Below, one piece after another: positions 1-6,732 of a stretch of DNA of 14,618 bases (within the stretch, counting starts at the first letter, position 1; each line of letters begins with the position of its first letter). Position numbers and translations under genes: made by a program. The notes below the pieces were generated by a model that was given only the letters and a program-made list of their open reading frames with translations, was not told the origin of the DNA and searched no databases. This DNA comes from Spirochaetaceae bacterium. GTDB lineage: Bacteria > Spirochaetota > Spirochaetia > Treponematales > Breznakiellaceae. The DNA lies in the NCBI GenBank assembly GCA_031279895.1, contig JAITHR010000235.1:1-14618 (forward strand), written 5' to 3'.

Positions 1-592
1 GTTTCAGGGCTACCCGCCGGCGTTTGGAGTCTACCCGCCGGCGTTTGAAGTCCAGCCTCCGGCTGTTTCAGCACTGTTGTTTGGTAATGGTGCAACACCG
101 TGTCCGGTTAGCCGGCTTGTACGGATCAGGCGCGGCCCGTCTCCGACGGCTTCAGCACTGTTGCTTCCGAGTGGTGCAACACCGTGTCCGGTTAGCGGGC
201 TTGCACGGACCAGGCGCGGCTACGCCCGCGCAGCCGGTCGCGGTTCGGGAGCCGTGCGTTGTTGCAGCCTCCGGCCCGCCGGCGGCGGAAGCCGCTCCGT
301 TTTGGACGGACTTCTCCGCTTTTACCATGGTCGTTTCCAAGTCGGCCACGGTCGTTTCCGCGGTAAAAACATTCGTCCGCGCCTTGGCAGCCTCCGGCTG
401 TTCCATAAGCGTCATGCCCCGCGCTTCAGGGAAAAATATCAGCGCCTTGGAGACGAGCGTTTTTACTCTGGAAACGGTCGCGGCCACTACGGGGAGGTTG
501 CCGCCCTAAGCGGTCGTCGTCCGCTTTGAGCCGCTGTACAGGAAGTTTTTGTGCCACCCGCCGCCGGCGGGCGGAGACGGCGGAGGCTGCGG
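1..592. other. Repeat-rich gap without a credible gene
   Basis: Reading frames are open on both strands here, but all of them run through the repeat units and none has a convincing ribosome binding site. Visible contents are a 21-bp near-repeat at 10-25 and 31-46, an 84-bp tandem pair at 53-220, a CAGCC-TCC-GGCTG hairpin at 388-400, and a GC palindrome near 558-572. At 505-550 there is a diverged copy of the unit seen again at 9720-10043. The 3' end of an upstream gene could lie beyond the left edge, but no domain is visible. Confidence 0.6.
53..220. repeat. 84-bp tandem duplication with swapped hairpins
   Basis: Two units, 53-136 and 137-220, share a near-identical body around TTCAGCACTGTTG, TGCAACACCGTGTCCGGTTA and CAGGCGCGG. 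The first unit opens with the hairpin CAGCC-TCC-GGCTG (53-65) and the second with CCGTC-TCC-GACGG (137-149), exactly 84 bases later. The stems differ in sequence, but stem length and the TCC loop are kept. Confidence 0.85.
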
Positions 593-621
593 TTGAAAAA
601 GAGGCGGGAATGTGGTATTTT
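593..621 (+). promoter_or_regulatory. Sigma70-like promoter for the lipoprotein operon
   Basis: TTGAAA (593-598), a 17-base spacer and TATTTT (616-621) lie about 55 bases upstream of the lipoprotein start. The block resembles the aspS promoter: both have GGTTGAAAAA followed about 13 bases later by GTGGTAT. The -10 box matches the consensus at four of six positions. Confidence 0.55.
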
Positions 622-676
622 TATAGAGTATAGAAAAGACGCCGTTACGTTCGTGCGGCGCTAAGGAGCGATTAGT

Positions 677-2272
677 ATGAAACATGGGATTATGGGGGTC
701 GCGGCGGCGGCGGTTCTTTTTTCCTGCAACCTTGAAATACCGCAGGATATAACGGTTAAAGGCTCGCCAGAGGCGCGCATTCCGCTGGGGTATATTTCGA
801 GCGTTGCCGGCGAGGGAAACGGCGTCAAAGACAAGCTCGGATCGGAACATATAAAAGGAAAAATAGAAACCAGCGGGCTTAGGGCGTACCAGTATGACAA
901 AGACAGCTCCGATACGCTTATCTACCTTGTGCATAAGCCCATTGCCAACATGAACCTCAATTTGAGCGAGTATGTGCGGGCGCTGGATGTGGAGTGGACC
1001 GATAACCCCGGGCAGCCCGTGCCGGGAACCGGAACCTACGCGGATATTCCCCTCCCGCTTGACGAGATGAAACAGTGGGTTACGAGCGTTACGGACGCGG
1101 AGTTTATCCTTACATTAAAGAATATCACCGGATCAGGCACGATTTCCGTAAAGTTTAATAACGGACCCGAAGAGTCCCTGCCGATTTCCGGCCAGCCCCT
1201 TACGTTTCGGAGCGGCGTCATCCCTTCTTTCGACCCCGCAGTCGGTATGACGGTCTCGATTAACGCGCCGGCAGGTTCTTCCTATGTGCCGGAACTGGAT
1301 TTCGAGTGGGTGAGCGCGGTAATCAAAGCGGACGGCGACGACTTTACCGGCAGCGCGTCGATGGATTTGCGGGAACTGACCGATTTTCTGGGCGCGGACA
1401 TTACCTTTAGCAGCGTGCGGGGGTATATCTTTATAAGCGAACTGCCTGCGGGACGCACCGCGTACATGACCCTTGAAGAGGGCGGGGGCGCTCCTCCCCT
1501 TTTGAATAACGAGACGGTAACGGTGAAGACGTTTCCCGCCTCGGTGTTAAGCGGCCCGGTTATTCCCGCCGATTTGGGGCTGGACGCCAACCCAAGCGTC
1601 CCTCCTGTTGACCTCACCGACACGTTCAAATCGTCAAACGGAGACATCCGGCTCGCCTTTACCATCGCAATGACCGGAACCTCGACGATAACCAAGGTGG
1701 TTTCTGATAACGGCACTATCAAAGCCGATATGTTCATAGAGCTTCCGCTTGAGTTCGACGTTACCTATAACAGCGCGGCCCCCGCGACGGTCCGGCTCCC
1801 GAACAACCCCGCGTACCGGAACTCCCACCTCAGACTGGACTTCCCCGGGGTAACGCCCTCGCTCTCGGAGGACGACCTTTTCGGCAGAAAGGGCAACGAG
1901 GACGACCTTCTTAACAGCATCGAAACCATCACGATACAGGCCCGGAACATAAGGAACACGGTCATCGGGAGCAAAGACGAAAACGACGACGCCGCGGACG
2001 TAAGCTTAGGGATATGGAACCGCGGAGCCGCCGGCGCCGCAACCGGAGAGAGCATCGCGATACGGGACGGAAGCCCCCTCGCGGAGGCCGCCCTTGCCGC
2101 GGACTACCCCTTCGTGCCGGAGTTCGAGATACTTGTCCCCTGCCAAACAGTCGGAAGCGATAAAACAGGGATACTGACCATTCTCCGGCCCCGCGGGGGA
2201 AGCGCGTCGGACTTCGACTTCTTCCTGGCGGTAACGGCGAAAGCCACCATAGAAAAAACGGTTGATCTCTAA
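677..2272 (+). CDS. Large secreted lipoprotein, function unknown
   Basis: This 531-aa protein begins with a short hydrophobic signal and a lipobox-like LFSC that places the lipidated cysteine at residue 17, so it is predicted to be an envelope lipoprotein. The start is supported by AAGGAG at 662-667, nine bases before the ATG. After the signal there is no further membrane segment. The rest looks beta-rich, with alternating hydrophobic residues and many Gly, Ser, Thr and Pro, as in surface or periplasmic beta-sandwich proteins. It lies 57 bases upstream of a predicted outer-membrane beta-barrel in the same direction, so the two may work together at the outer membrane. I recognise no family and no catalytic motif. 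Lipoprotein status is fairly secure; any more specific role would be a guess. Confidence 0.85.
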   Translation: MKHGIMGVAAAAVLFSCNLEIPQDITVKGSPEARIPLGYISSVAGEGNGVKDKLGSEHIKGKIETSGLRAYQYDKDSSDTLIYLVHKPIANMNLNLSEYVRALDVEWTDNPGQPVPGTGTYADIPLPLDEMKQWVTSVTDAEFILTLKNITGSGTISVKFNNGPEESLPISGQPLTFRSGVIPSFDPAVGMTVSINAPAGSSYVPELDFEWVSAVIKADGDDFTGSASMDLRELTDFLGADITFSSVRGYIFISELPAGRTAYMTLEEGGGAPPLLNNETVTVKTFPASVLSGPVIPADLGLDANPSVPPVDLTDTFKSSNGDIRLAFTIAMTGTSTITKVVSDNGTIKADMFIELPLEFDVTYNSAAPATVRLPNNPAYRNSHLRLDFPGVTPSLSEDDLFGRKGNEDDLLNSIETITIQARNIRNTVIGSKDENDDAADVSLGIWNRGAAGAATGESIAIRDGSPLAEAALAADYPFVPEFEILVPCQTVGSDKTGILTILRPRGGSASDFDFFLAVTAKATIEKTVDL

Positions 2273-2290
2273 AAGAGGTTTCCCAAGAGA

Positions 2291-2311
2291 CGAAACGCGA
2301 AACGCGAAACG
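2291..2311. repeat. Heptamer repeat (CGAAACG)x3
   Basis: Three tandem copies of CGAAACG lie in the 57-base gap between the lipoprotein and beta-barrel genes, just upstream of the AAAGGAG ribosome binding site (2315-2321). Copy-number slippage would change the spacing in the leader without touching either coding frame. Confidence 0.8.
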
Positions 2312-2329
2312 CACAAAGGAGTAAAAATT

Positions 2330-3538
2330 ATGAAACGATACGTCCCCCTCGCGGTAGTGCTGGCCGGCCTTTCCCTGGCCCCGGGATACGCCGAAAAACC
2401 CCACCGGTTTGTGGAAATCGGCGTTGACGCCCGCGGCGGCGCGGCCAATAACCTCATCGGCCTTACGGATATGCTAAAAAAACATATCGTCTTCGATACC
2501 AGCGCCATGAAAGAGGATTTCATGGAAGAGGGGCTTACCCTGAATACCGACGTGCTTACGAACGTGTTCCTCAACGTCAATATCGGCGAGGCCTGGGGAT
2601 TCGGCCTTTCCATGGGCGTCTCCGGCGGCATCTACGGCAACGTGCCTGCGTCCATGCTCCACTTTATCGCCGAAGGCAACGCGGACAATCCCTCGCCCCG
2701 GGGGGACATAAGCGCCTACGGCGGCGTGTTCGCCGACGCGAATCTTAATGTCCACACGAAAATCAAGCGCCTCAAGCTCGGGTTTACGCCGGCGCTGTTC
2801 GTGCCGCTGGTGTATATCCCCAAGTCTTCCATCAATTACCGCCTGGAGGACCAGGACTCCCTCCTGTTCACCACCAACGGGGAGATAAACGTCTACAGCG
2901 CCATCTCCCTTGAGAACCTTGACGACCTTGAGATAACCGACAGCCTTATCGTTGATCTCCTCAGCAAAACCCGCGGCTTCGACCTCTCGCTCAACGCGGA
3001 ATTCGCCGTCATCCCCAACATTTTTGACCTGGGCCTCGACGTTACCCACATCCCCATCGTGCCGGCCACGCTGGAATACCGGATGAATGTTACCGCGGAC
3101 TTCGTTATTGACGGGAGCGACCTTATATCCGGCAACTCCCTCGACATCGACCTTGAGGACAAAATCAACACCGACTACAGCGCGGGACATTCCTATAACG
3201 TCTCCCGCCCCCTGCGGTTTGATCTTTACTCGAACATATACCCCTTCAAAAAAGAAATCTTCACCCTGCGCCCGAATATCGGCTTTACCGTGCTTACCCC
3301 AAGCAAAGAACCCTTCTTTAACGCCGGACTGGATATGCGCCTGAACCTCTGGCGGGTTTTCTATTTCCATCTGGGTACCGGCTATGACGAAACGATCTGG
3401 AAACATGAGGCCGGCTTCGCGTTCAACTTCCGCGTTCTGGAGTTAATCGTCGAAGCGGGCCTGCGGTCCCAGGATTTTCTTAGCAGCTTCCAGCTTAAAG
3501 GCTTCAGCGCCGGCGTGGGCGTGCGGTTCGGCATCTGA
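2330..3538 (+). CDS. Predicted outer-membrane beta-barrel protein
   Basis: This 402-aa protein has a clear N-terminal signal peptide (residues 1-21, likely cleaved after GYA). It has no hydrophobic helices afterwards. The C-terminal part alternates polar and hydrophobic residues in short strands rich in aromatic residues and glycine. It ends in GVGVRFGI, which resembles the C-terminal beta-signal recognised by the BAM machinery. These features fit an outer-membrane barrel, perhaps a porin or channel, but I cannot name a family. The start is fixed by AAAGGAG (2315-2321). It lies between a lipoprotein gene and an MFS transporter gene on the same strand, which suggests an envelope-transport operon. 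Which lipoprotein or substrate it serves is not visible. Confidence 0.82.
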   Translation: MKRYVPLAVVLAGLSLAPGYAEKPHRFVEIGVDARGGAANNLIGLTDMLKKHIVFDTSAMKEDFMEEGLTLNTDVLTNVFLNVNIGEAWGFGLSMGVSGGIYGNVPASMLHFIAEGNADNPSPRGDISAYGGVFADANLNVHTKIKRLKLGFTPALFVPLVYIPKSSINYRLEDQDSLLFTTNGEINVYSAISLENLDDLEITDSLIVDLLSKTRGFDLSLNAEFAVIPNIFDLGLDVTHIPIVPATLEYRMNVTADFVIDGSDLISGNSLDIDLEDKINTDYSAGHSYNVSRPLRFDLYSNIYPFKKEIFTLRPNIGFTVLTPSKEPFFNAGLDMRLNLWRVFYFHLGTGYDETIWKHEAGFAFNFRVLELIVEAGLRSQDFLSSFQLKGFSAGVGVRFGI

Positions 3539-3546
3539 TCCCGCCG

Positions 3547-3561
3547 GGCGGCAAACCCGCC
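3547..3561. other. Small hairpin between barrel and transporter genes
   Basis: GGCGG, a CAAAC loop and CCGCC form a five-pair hairpin starting nine bases after the barrel stop and ending ten bases before the transporter ATG. There is no U-tract, so it is not a standard terminator. It could affect transporter translation, since no clear Shine-Dalgarno sequence lies there. Confidence 0.4.
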
Positions 3562-3571
3562 TCTCGCAGAA

Positions 3572-4798
3572 ATGTTTCAAGACATTTACCGTTCTGACGC
3601 CAAAATAGGACGCTTCCTCGGGGTCCTTGCGCTTTCGGGCGTAAGTTACGGGCTGTATCGCGGCATTCAGGACAATTATCTTGCGGAAATCGTACATATC
3701 AACGCCTTTGAGCGGGGCGTGGTGGAGTTCTTTCGGGAAACCCCGGGCCTCCTTCTGGTGGCGGTACTTGCGGCTCTGTACCGGTTTACCGAAAGCCGGA
3801 TATTCAAAATCGGCATCGCCGTTATGACCGCGGGCCTTGCGGGGCTTCTTGTAAGCGGCTCCGGCAAACCGGTCGTGGTATCTTTCATGGTGGTCTTCAG
3901 TTTCGGCGAGCATATCGTCATGCCCGTAAAGACCGTCATGTCCCTTGACCTTGCCAGGCGGGAACGGTCCGGCGCGGCTTTGGGCATTACCGGCGCCATA
4001 AGCAGTCTGGGACACATTACCGGCTTTGCGGCGGTTACGGGTCTGTTCTTTTTCTTTTCCCGACTCGGTTTTGGCCGGAGCGACGCGCTTCCGTTTAAGA
4101 CCGTGTTCGCCCTGGCCGCGGCCCTTATGGTCGGGGCCGCGCTGACGGCGCTCGCGCTCAAAGAAACCGCCCCGTCCGGCGCGGTCAAAGGCCCGCGCCG
4201 CCGGTTCTATTTCGCCGGAAAGTTTCACAAATACTATATGCTGGAAGTTTTCTACGGCGCCCGCAAACAAATCTTTCTCACCTTTGCCCCCTACGTGCTT
4301 ATACTGAAGTACCGCGCCGACACGTCGGTTATTGCCCTGCTGCTGGCAATCTGCGCGTTTTTCGGTATGCTTGGGGGGCCGCTTATGGGGCGCGCCATCG
4401 ACAGGCTGGGTTATAAATGCGTTATGGTGGCGGACACGCTGGCTCTCGTGCTCGTGTGCTTTCTGTACGGCTTTTCCCACCGGCTCTTTCCGCTCCCGAT
4501 CGCGTTTATCGTAGTCTGTGTCAATTTCATCCTGGACTCCGTCATCTCCCTGGGCAGTATGGCCAGTAGCGTGTATGTGCAGGCCATCTCCGCAAGTCAG
4601 GAAGAGATTACCGCCACCTTATCCACCGGCGTCTCGGTGAATCACCTTATCAGTATTCTTATCGCCCTTACAGGCGGCTGGATCTGGCAGGCCGCGGGCA
4701 TCGAAGTGCTCTTTTCCCTCTCGGCCTTTCTGGGCATCCTCAACAGCCTCTACGCCGCGGCCATCAAGCCCCCCGCGCCGGCCCAGCCGGTTCCCTAA
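3572..4798 (+). CDS. MFS-type transporter
   Basis: This 408-aa protein is almost entirely hydrophobic helices with short loops, matching the usual 12-segment length of major facilitator transporters. A motif-A-like loop reads GPLMGRAIDRLGYK in the second half, and a basic central loop (around residues 205-215, RRR) separates the two halves. It is an inner-membrane secondary transporter; the substrate cannot be inferred. The ATG lies 33 bases after the barrel stop, in the same frame. No other start exists between that stop and this ATG, and the upstream Shine-Dalgarno match is weak, so translation may depend on coupling. The stop lies in GGTTCCCTAAGCG, a string also found in the 101-bp elements downstream (10450-10462), so the gene end may have been reshaped by that repeat family. 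Confidence 0.88.
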   Translation: MFQDIYRSDAKIGRFLGVLALSGVSYGLYRGIQDNYLAEIVHINAFERGVVEFFRETPGLLLVAVLAALYRFTESRIFKIGIAVMTAGLAGLLVSGSGKPVVVSFMVVFSFGEHIVMPVKTVMSLDLARRERSGAALGITGAISSLGHITGFAAVTGLFFFFSRLGFGRSDALPFKTVFALAAALMVGAALTALALKETAPSGAVKGPRRRFYFAGKFHKYYMLEVFYGARKQIFLTFAPYVLILKYRADTSVIALLLAICAFFGMLGGPLMGRAIDRLGYKCVMVADTLALVLVCFLYGFSHRLFPLPIAFIVVCVNFILDSVISLGSMASSVYVQAISASQEEITATLSTGVSVNHLISILIALTGGWIWQAAGIEVLFSLSAFLGILNSLYAAAIKPPAPAQPVP

Positions 4799-4823
4799 GC
4801 GGCTCTTTCTGCGGAGCGCCTTT

Positions 4824-4853
4824 TTCCCGCGCCGTCTGCTTTGGCCGCGGCGC
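4824..4853. repeat. Left copy of a 30-bp direct repeat bounding the cassette
   Basis: Of these 30 bases, 29 match 6614-6643 in the same orientation. The shared part begins TTCCCGCGCCGTCTGC. Within this copy, CCCGCGCCG (4826-4834) pairs with CGGCGCGGG (4848-4856). The hairpin lies between the stops of two convergent genes and could act as a barrier, but it lacks a U-tract on either strand. Confidence 0.85.
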
Positions 4854-4867
4854 GGGAAGCGTAATTG

Positions 4868-5401
4868 TTATTTGTTCTGTAAAACCATAAGCAATCGTTT
4901 TCTGTCTCCCAGGGACTCAATGCCGATTTTTTCTAAATCTTGTTCGTTTAGAGACAGAATGGTATCAATGTCTGTTAATTTATGGGATTCGAACATACTT
5001 ATATAGTGTTCAAAATTATTTTCCCTTAGTACATCCTGCCATGTCTTTCCAACAAATTGTTGATAGCGATTACTATTCCCGCCTTTTGAAGCCTCGTCGT
5101 TTTCCGCTTTTTTATACATGACAACTGTCTGTAATTCTTTGGCGCCATAGGCCCATAACCAAAGAAACCATAAAAACCAAATGCCCAAAATAATCATAAA
5201 CCATTTTGGCTCTTTTTCCGCGTTTACTTGCACATCATTATACCCATCACACCTAACTTTTATGGTATAGGATTTCCATATTGCCCCTGATACTGCTGCT
5301 ATAGTATTTGGCGTCCGTCCAATGGACACGCCATTAATAAAGACCTCCGCATTTTCAAGGAGTTCTCCTTTTTCATTTAGCGCCTGAACCCGCATCTGCA
5401 T
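4868..5401 (-). CDS. PEGA-TM-SAM membrane protein
   Basis: This 177-aa protein has three parts. Residues 3-61 form a PEGA-type beta domain, with AEVFINGVSIGRTP and YTIKVRCDGYNDVQV as typical strands. Residues 66-85 are one very tryptophan-rich membrane segment. Residues 118-176 match the sterile alpha motif (SAM) pattern: WQDVLRENNFEHY, then MFESHKLTDIDTILSL, the core DLEKIGIESLGDRKRLL and a final helix. SAM domains mediate oligomers or head-to-tail polymers in eukaryotic signalling and are uncommon in bacteria. There is no cleavable signal. More lysines follow the membrane segment than precede it, so SAM is probably cytoplasmic and PEGA outside. The GGAG site overlaps the stop of the preceding gene (5410), so translation is probably coupled. 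The gene is AT-rich: two 60-base lines counted by hand are about 33-35% GC, against about 60% in the transporter. Confidence 0.85.
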   Translation of the reverse strand: MQMRVQALNEKGELLENAEVFINGVSIGRTPNTIAAVSGAIWKSYTIKVRCDGYNDVQVNAEKEPKWFMIILGIWFLWFLWLWAYGAKELQTVVMYKKAENDEASKGGNSNRYQQFVGKTWQDVLRENNFEHYISMFESHKLTDIDTILSLNEQDLEKIGIESLGDRKRLLMVLQNK

Positions 5402-5409
5402 AAAAACTC

Positions 5410-5898
5410 CTATACTTTCATTGGTTTGGCATAAATCTGCCGTCCTATTTTCGTGGTCAACAGGGGAACCATCCGTTCAAACTCCGCAAGCCCGCCGCCG
5501 CTTAACGGGCCGCCGTTCTGGATAAGAACTTTCGACCCGTCTTTTCGAACAAGCACGATGTCTTTGCAGTACGCGAAAAACACCAGAAACGCGGTGCCTA
5601 ACACTCCCCATAGCTGTTGGGTAGCGACGCTGATAATCCCGATGATAATTCCCGCGATAAGATCGCCTTTCGCGAAATTAGTTTTGAGCTCTATCCTTTC
5701 AAGGTCGCTGTAATTGATCGTCAGATTATTCACCTTTTTGGAGAACATAAGTTGTCTGGTATGCGCGACGGTAAGACCCGCCTCTTCAAGCGTAACCTTT
5801 GTGGTGTGCCACAGATAGTTTATGCGGCCAAATCCTTTCGTTTTTTCAAAAACGAATTCATTGGGCGCTTTTTCGTCCTCAACCTTCTCAATTCCCAT
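5410..5898 (-). CDS. Membrane-hairpin protein with possible PH-like fold
   Basis: This 162-aa protein has polar beta-type segments on both sides of a pair of membrane helices (about residues 79-95 and 97-112, IAGIIIGIIS and GTAFLVFFAY). The strand after the helices (DIVLVRKDGSKVLIQ) followed by a helix (GLAEFERMVPLLTTKI) is the pattern of bacterial PH-like membrane proteins, in which a PH-type fold is interrupted by a membrane hairpin. This is a fold-level impression, not a family match. The start is supported by AAGGAG eight bases upstream. It lies between the small lipoprotein gene (37 bases away) and the PEGA-TM-SAM gene (8 bases away) on the same strand, so the three are almost certainly co-transcribed. 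A scaffold or sensor role at the inner membrane is a guess. Confidence 0.75.
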   Translation of the reverse strand: MGIEKVEDEKAPNEFVFEKTKGFGRINYLWHTTKVTLEEAGLTVAHTRQLMFSKKVNNLTINYSDLERIELKTNFAKGDLIAGIIIGIISVATQQLWGVLGTAFLVFFAYCKDIVLVRKDGSKVLIQNGGPLSGGGLAEFERMVPLLTTKIGRQIYAKPMKV

Positions 5899-5934
5899 AG
5901 CGTTTACTCCTTCTGCTCCTCCCTACCATCGCTT

Positions 5935-6219
5935 TCAACTTTCAATCTCCCACATAAAGGAGTCCCCATCCATCGTAACATTGACCGTTAGGTTTTCCGT
6001 GTCCTCTCCGTCGGTAACGGTGAGAATACCCCGGTATTCCGTCTTACTTTTCTTGATCAAAGTAAAGTCTTTGATAGTAAGACCCGCATCGCCGGACCAG
6101 TTTTTCTCGATGTCCGCCTGAACTTGTTTGGCAAGCTCTTTGGTAGACATACCGCAGCCCGCAAGAGCCATGACCAGGCATACAAGAAAGCACCTTCGCA
6201 AAAACCATTTTTGTTTCAT
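5935..6219 (-). CDS. Small lipoprotein, first gene of the cassette
   Basis: This 94-aa protein has a basic N-terminus, a hydrophobic core and a textbook lipobox (LAGC, cysteine at residue 22), giving a mature lipoprotein of about 73 residues. The mature part starts with a helix (STKELAKQVQADIEKNW) and continues with beta-strands such as DFTLIKKSKTEYRGILTV and LTVNVTMDG. This resembles small helix-plus-sheet lipoproteins with one compact domain, but I cannot name the family. The start has an excellent site: AGGAGG seven bases before the ATG. It leads the minus-strand operon that ends in the SAM-domain protein and would give that system an envelope-anchored, extracytoplasmic part. Confidence 0.85.
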   Translation of the reverse strand: MKQKWFLRRCFLVCLVMALAGCGMSTKELAKQVQADIEKNWSGDAGLTIKDFTLIKKSKTEYRGILTVTDGEDTENLTVNVTMDGDSFMWEIES

Positions 6220-6450
6220 CGTGAAACCTCCTAAAAAAATACCAAGCCTCCGCTTCGGGAGACGTGTGAACCAGTAGAGATAAAAAGAGACACAACATTT
6301 TTTTCATGCGACGGCGTGGGAATATACGGGAATAAAAGCCGATGACTGCAGGATTGATTAGATTGATTAGACTGAAAGGGATAAGGCGGAAAGAAAGGTA
6401 AAGAAAAAGATGACTTAGATACTAAAGAATTAAGATACAGGTAGCCGAAT

Positions 6451-6480
6451 GTAGAATGTAGAATGTAGAATGTAGAATGT
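6451..6480. repeat. Heptamer repeat (GTAGAAT)x4
   Basis: Four perfect tandem copies of GTAGAAT plus two further bases, preceded by a partial copy at 6441-6450. It lies about 230 bases upstream of the cassette lipoprotein start and about 250 bases upstream of aspS, within AT-rich DNA. Confidence 0.9.
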
Positions 6481-6613
6481 GTTCCACTTTTATATTTCTA
6501 TCATACATTTTTAAGCGCCTTCTTTTTTGGTCCGCCCTATTCCGGCGAACTTATTCAAATATACGGTTTTAATGGAGAAAAGTCAAATAAATCTTTAAAA
6601 AAATACAGAATTG

Positions 6614-6643
6614 TTCCCGCGCCGTCTGCTTTGGGCGCGGCGC
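6614..6643. repeat. Right copy of the 30-bp direct repeat
   Basis: Matches 4824-4853 at 29 of 30 positions in the same orientation, 1790 bases away. In this copy the downstream half runs into a perfect 14-base palindrome, GCGCGGCGCCGCGC (6635-6648). Together the two copies bracket the three-gene cassette and its AT-rich leader. Confidence 0.85.
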
Positions 6644-6660
6644 CGCGCATAAGACACGGG

Positions 6661-6690
6661 TTGAAAAAAGGCGGCGCCGCGTGGTATGAT
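6661..6690 (+). promoter_or_regulatory. aspS promoter with palindromic spacer
   Basis: TTGAAA (6661-6666) and TATGAT (6685-6690), 18 bases apart, make a strong sigma70-type promoter 42 bases upstream of aspS. The spacer contains the perfect palindrome GCGGCGCCGC (6671-6680), also present at 6637-6646, 34 bases upstream. A pair of identical palindromes, one of them inside the promoter, could be an operator or simply GC-rich coincidence. Confidence 0.7.
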
Positions 6691-6732
6691 CGTTTCTATG
6701 CTATGTTATCTATGGTACGAAAGTAGGGCGAT

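Larger units (their letters stand above)
6220..6660. other. AT-rich gap with short tandem repeats
   Basis: No gene is visible. The stretch is strikingly AT-rich (about 28-32% GC in two hand-counted lines). It holds a doubled GATTGATTA at 6352-6369, a heptamer repeat at 6451-6480 and the right boundary repeat at 6614-6643. It must carry the promoter of the minus-strand cassette, but I see no convincing -35/-10 pair for it. Confidence 0.6.

Noticed and set aside
24..529. Overlapping open frames of 111-161 codons on both strands in the left repeat region
   Set aside because: They run through the 84-bp repeats and hairpins, have no ribosome binding site, and their residues simply translate the repeats (for example QPEAA).
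2474..3406. 310-codon minus-strand frame opposite the beta-barrel gene
   Set aside because: It is a shadow of a GC-rich gene with a signal peptide, ribosome binding site and good beta-signal on the plus strand.
4826..4856. Bidirectional rho-independent terminator between the transporter and the cassette
   Set aside because: The 9-bp stem is real, but a T-run lies only before it on the plus strand; neither strand has a U-tract after the stem.
6044..6307. 87-codon minus-strand frame beginning with a signal-like MKKMLCLFLSLL
   Set aside because: It overlaps the lipoprotein gene in another frame for most of its length and has no Shine-Dalgarno sequence, whereas the lipoprotein has a strong one.
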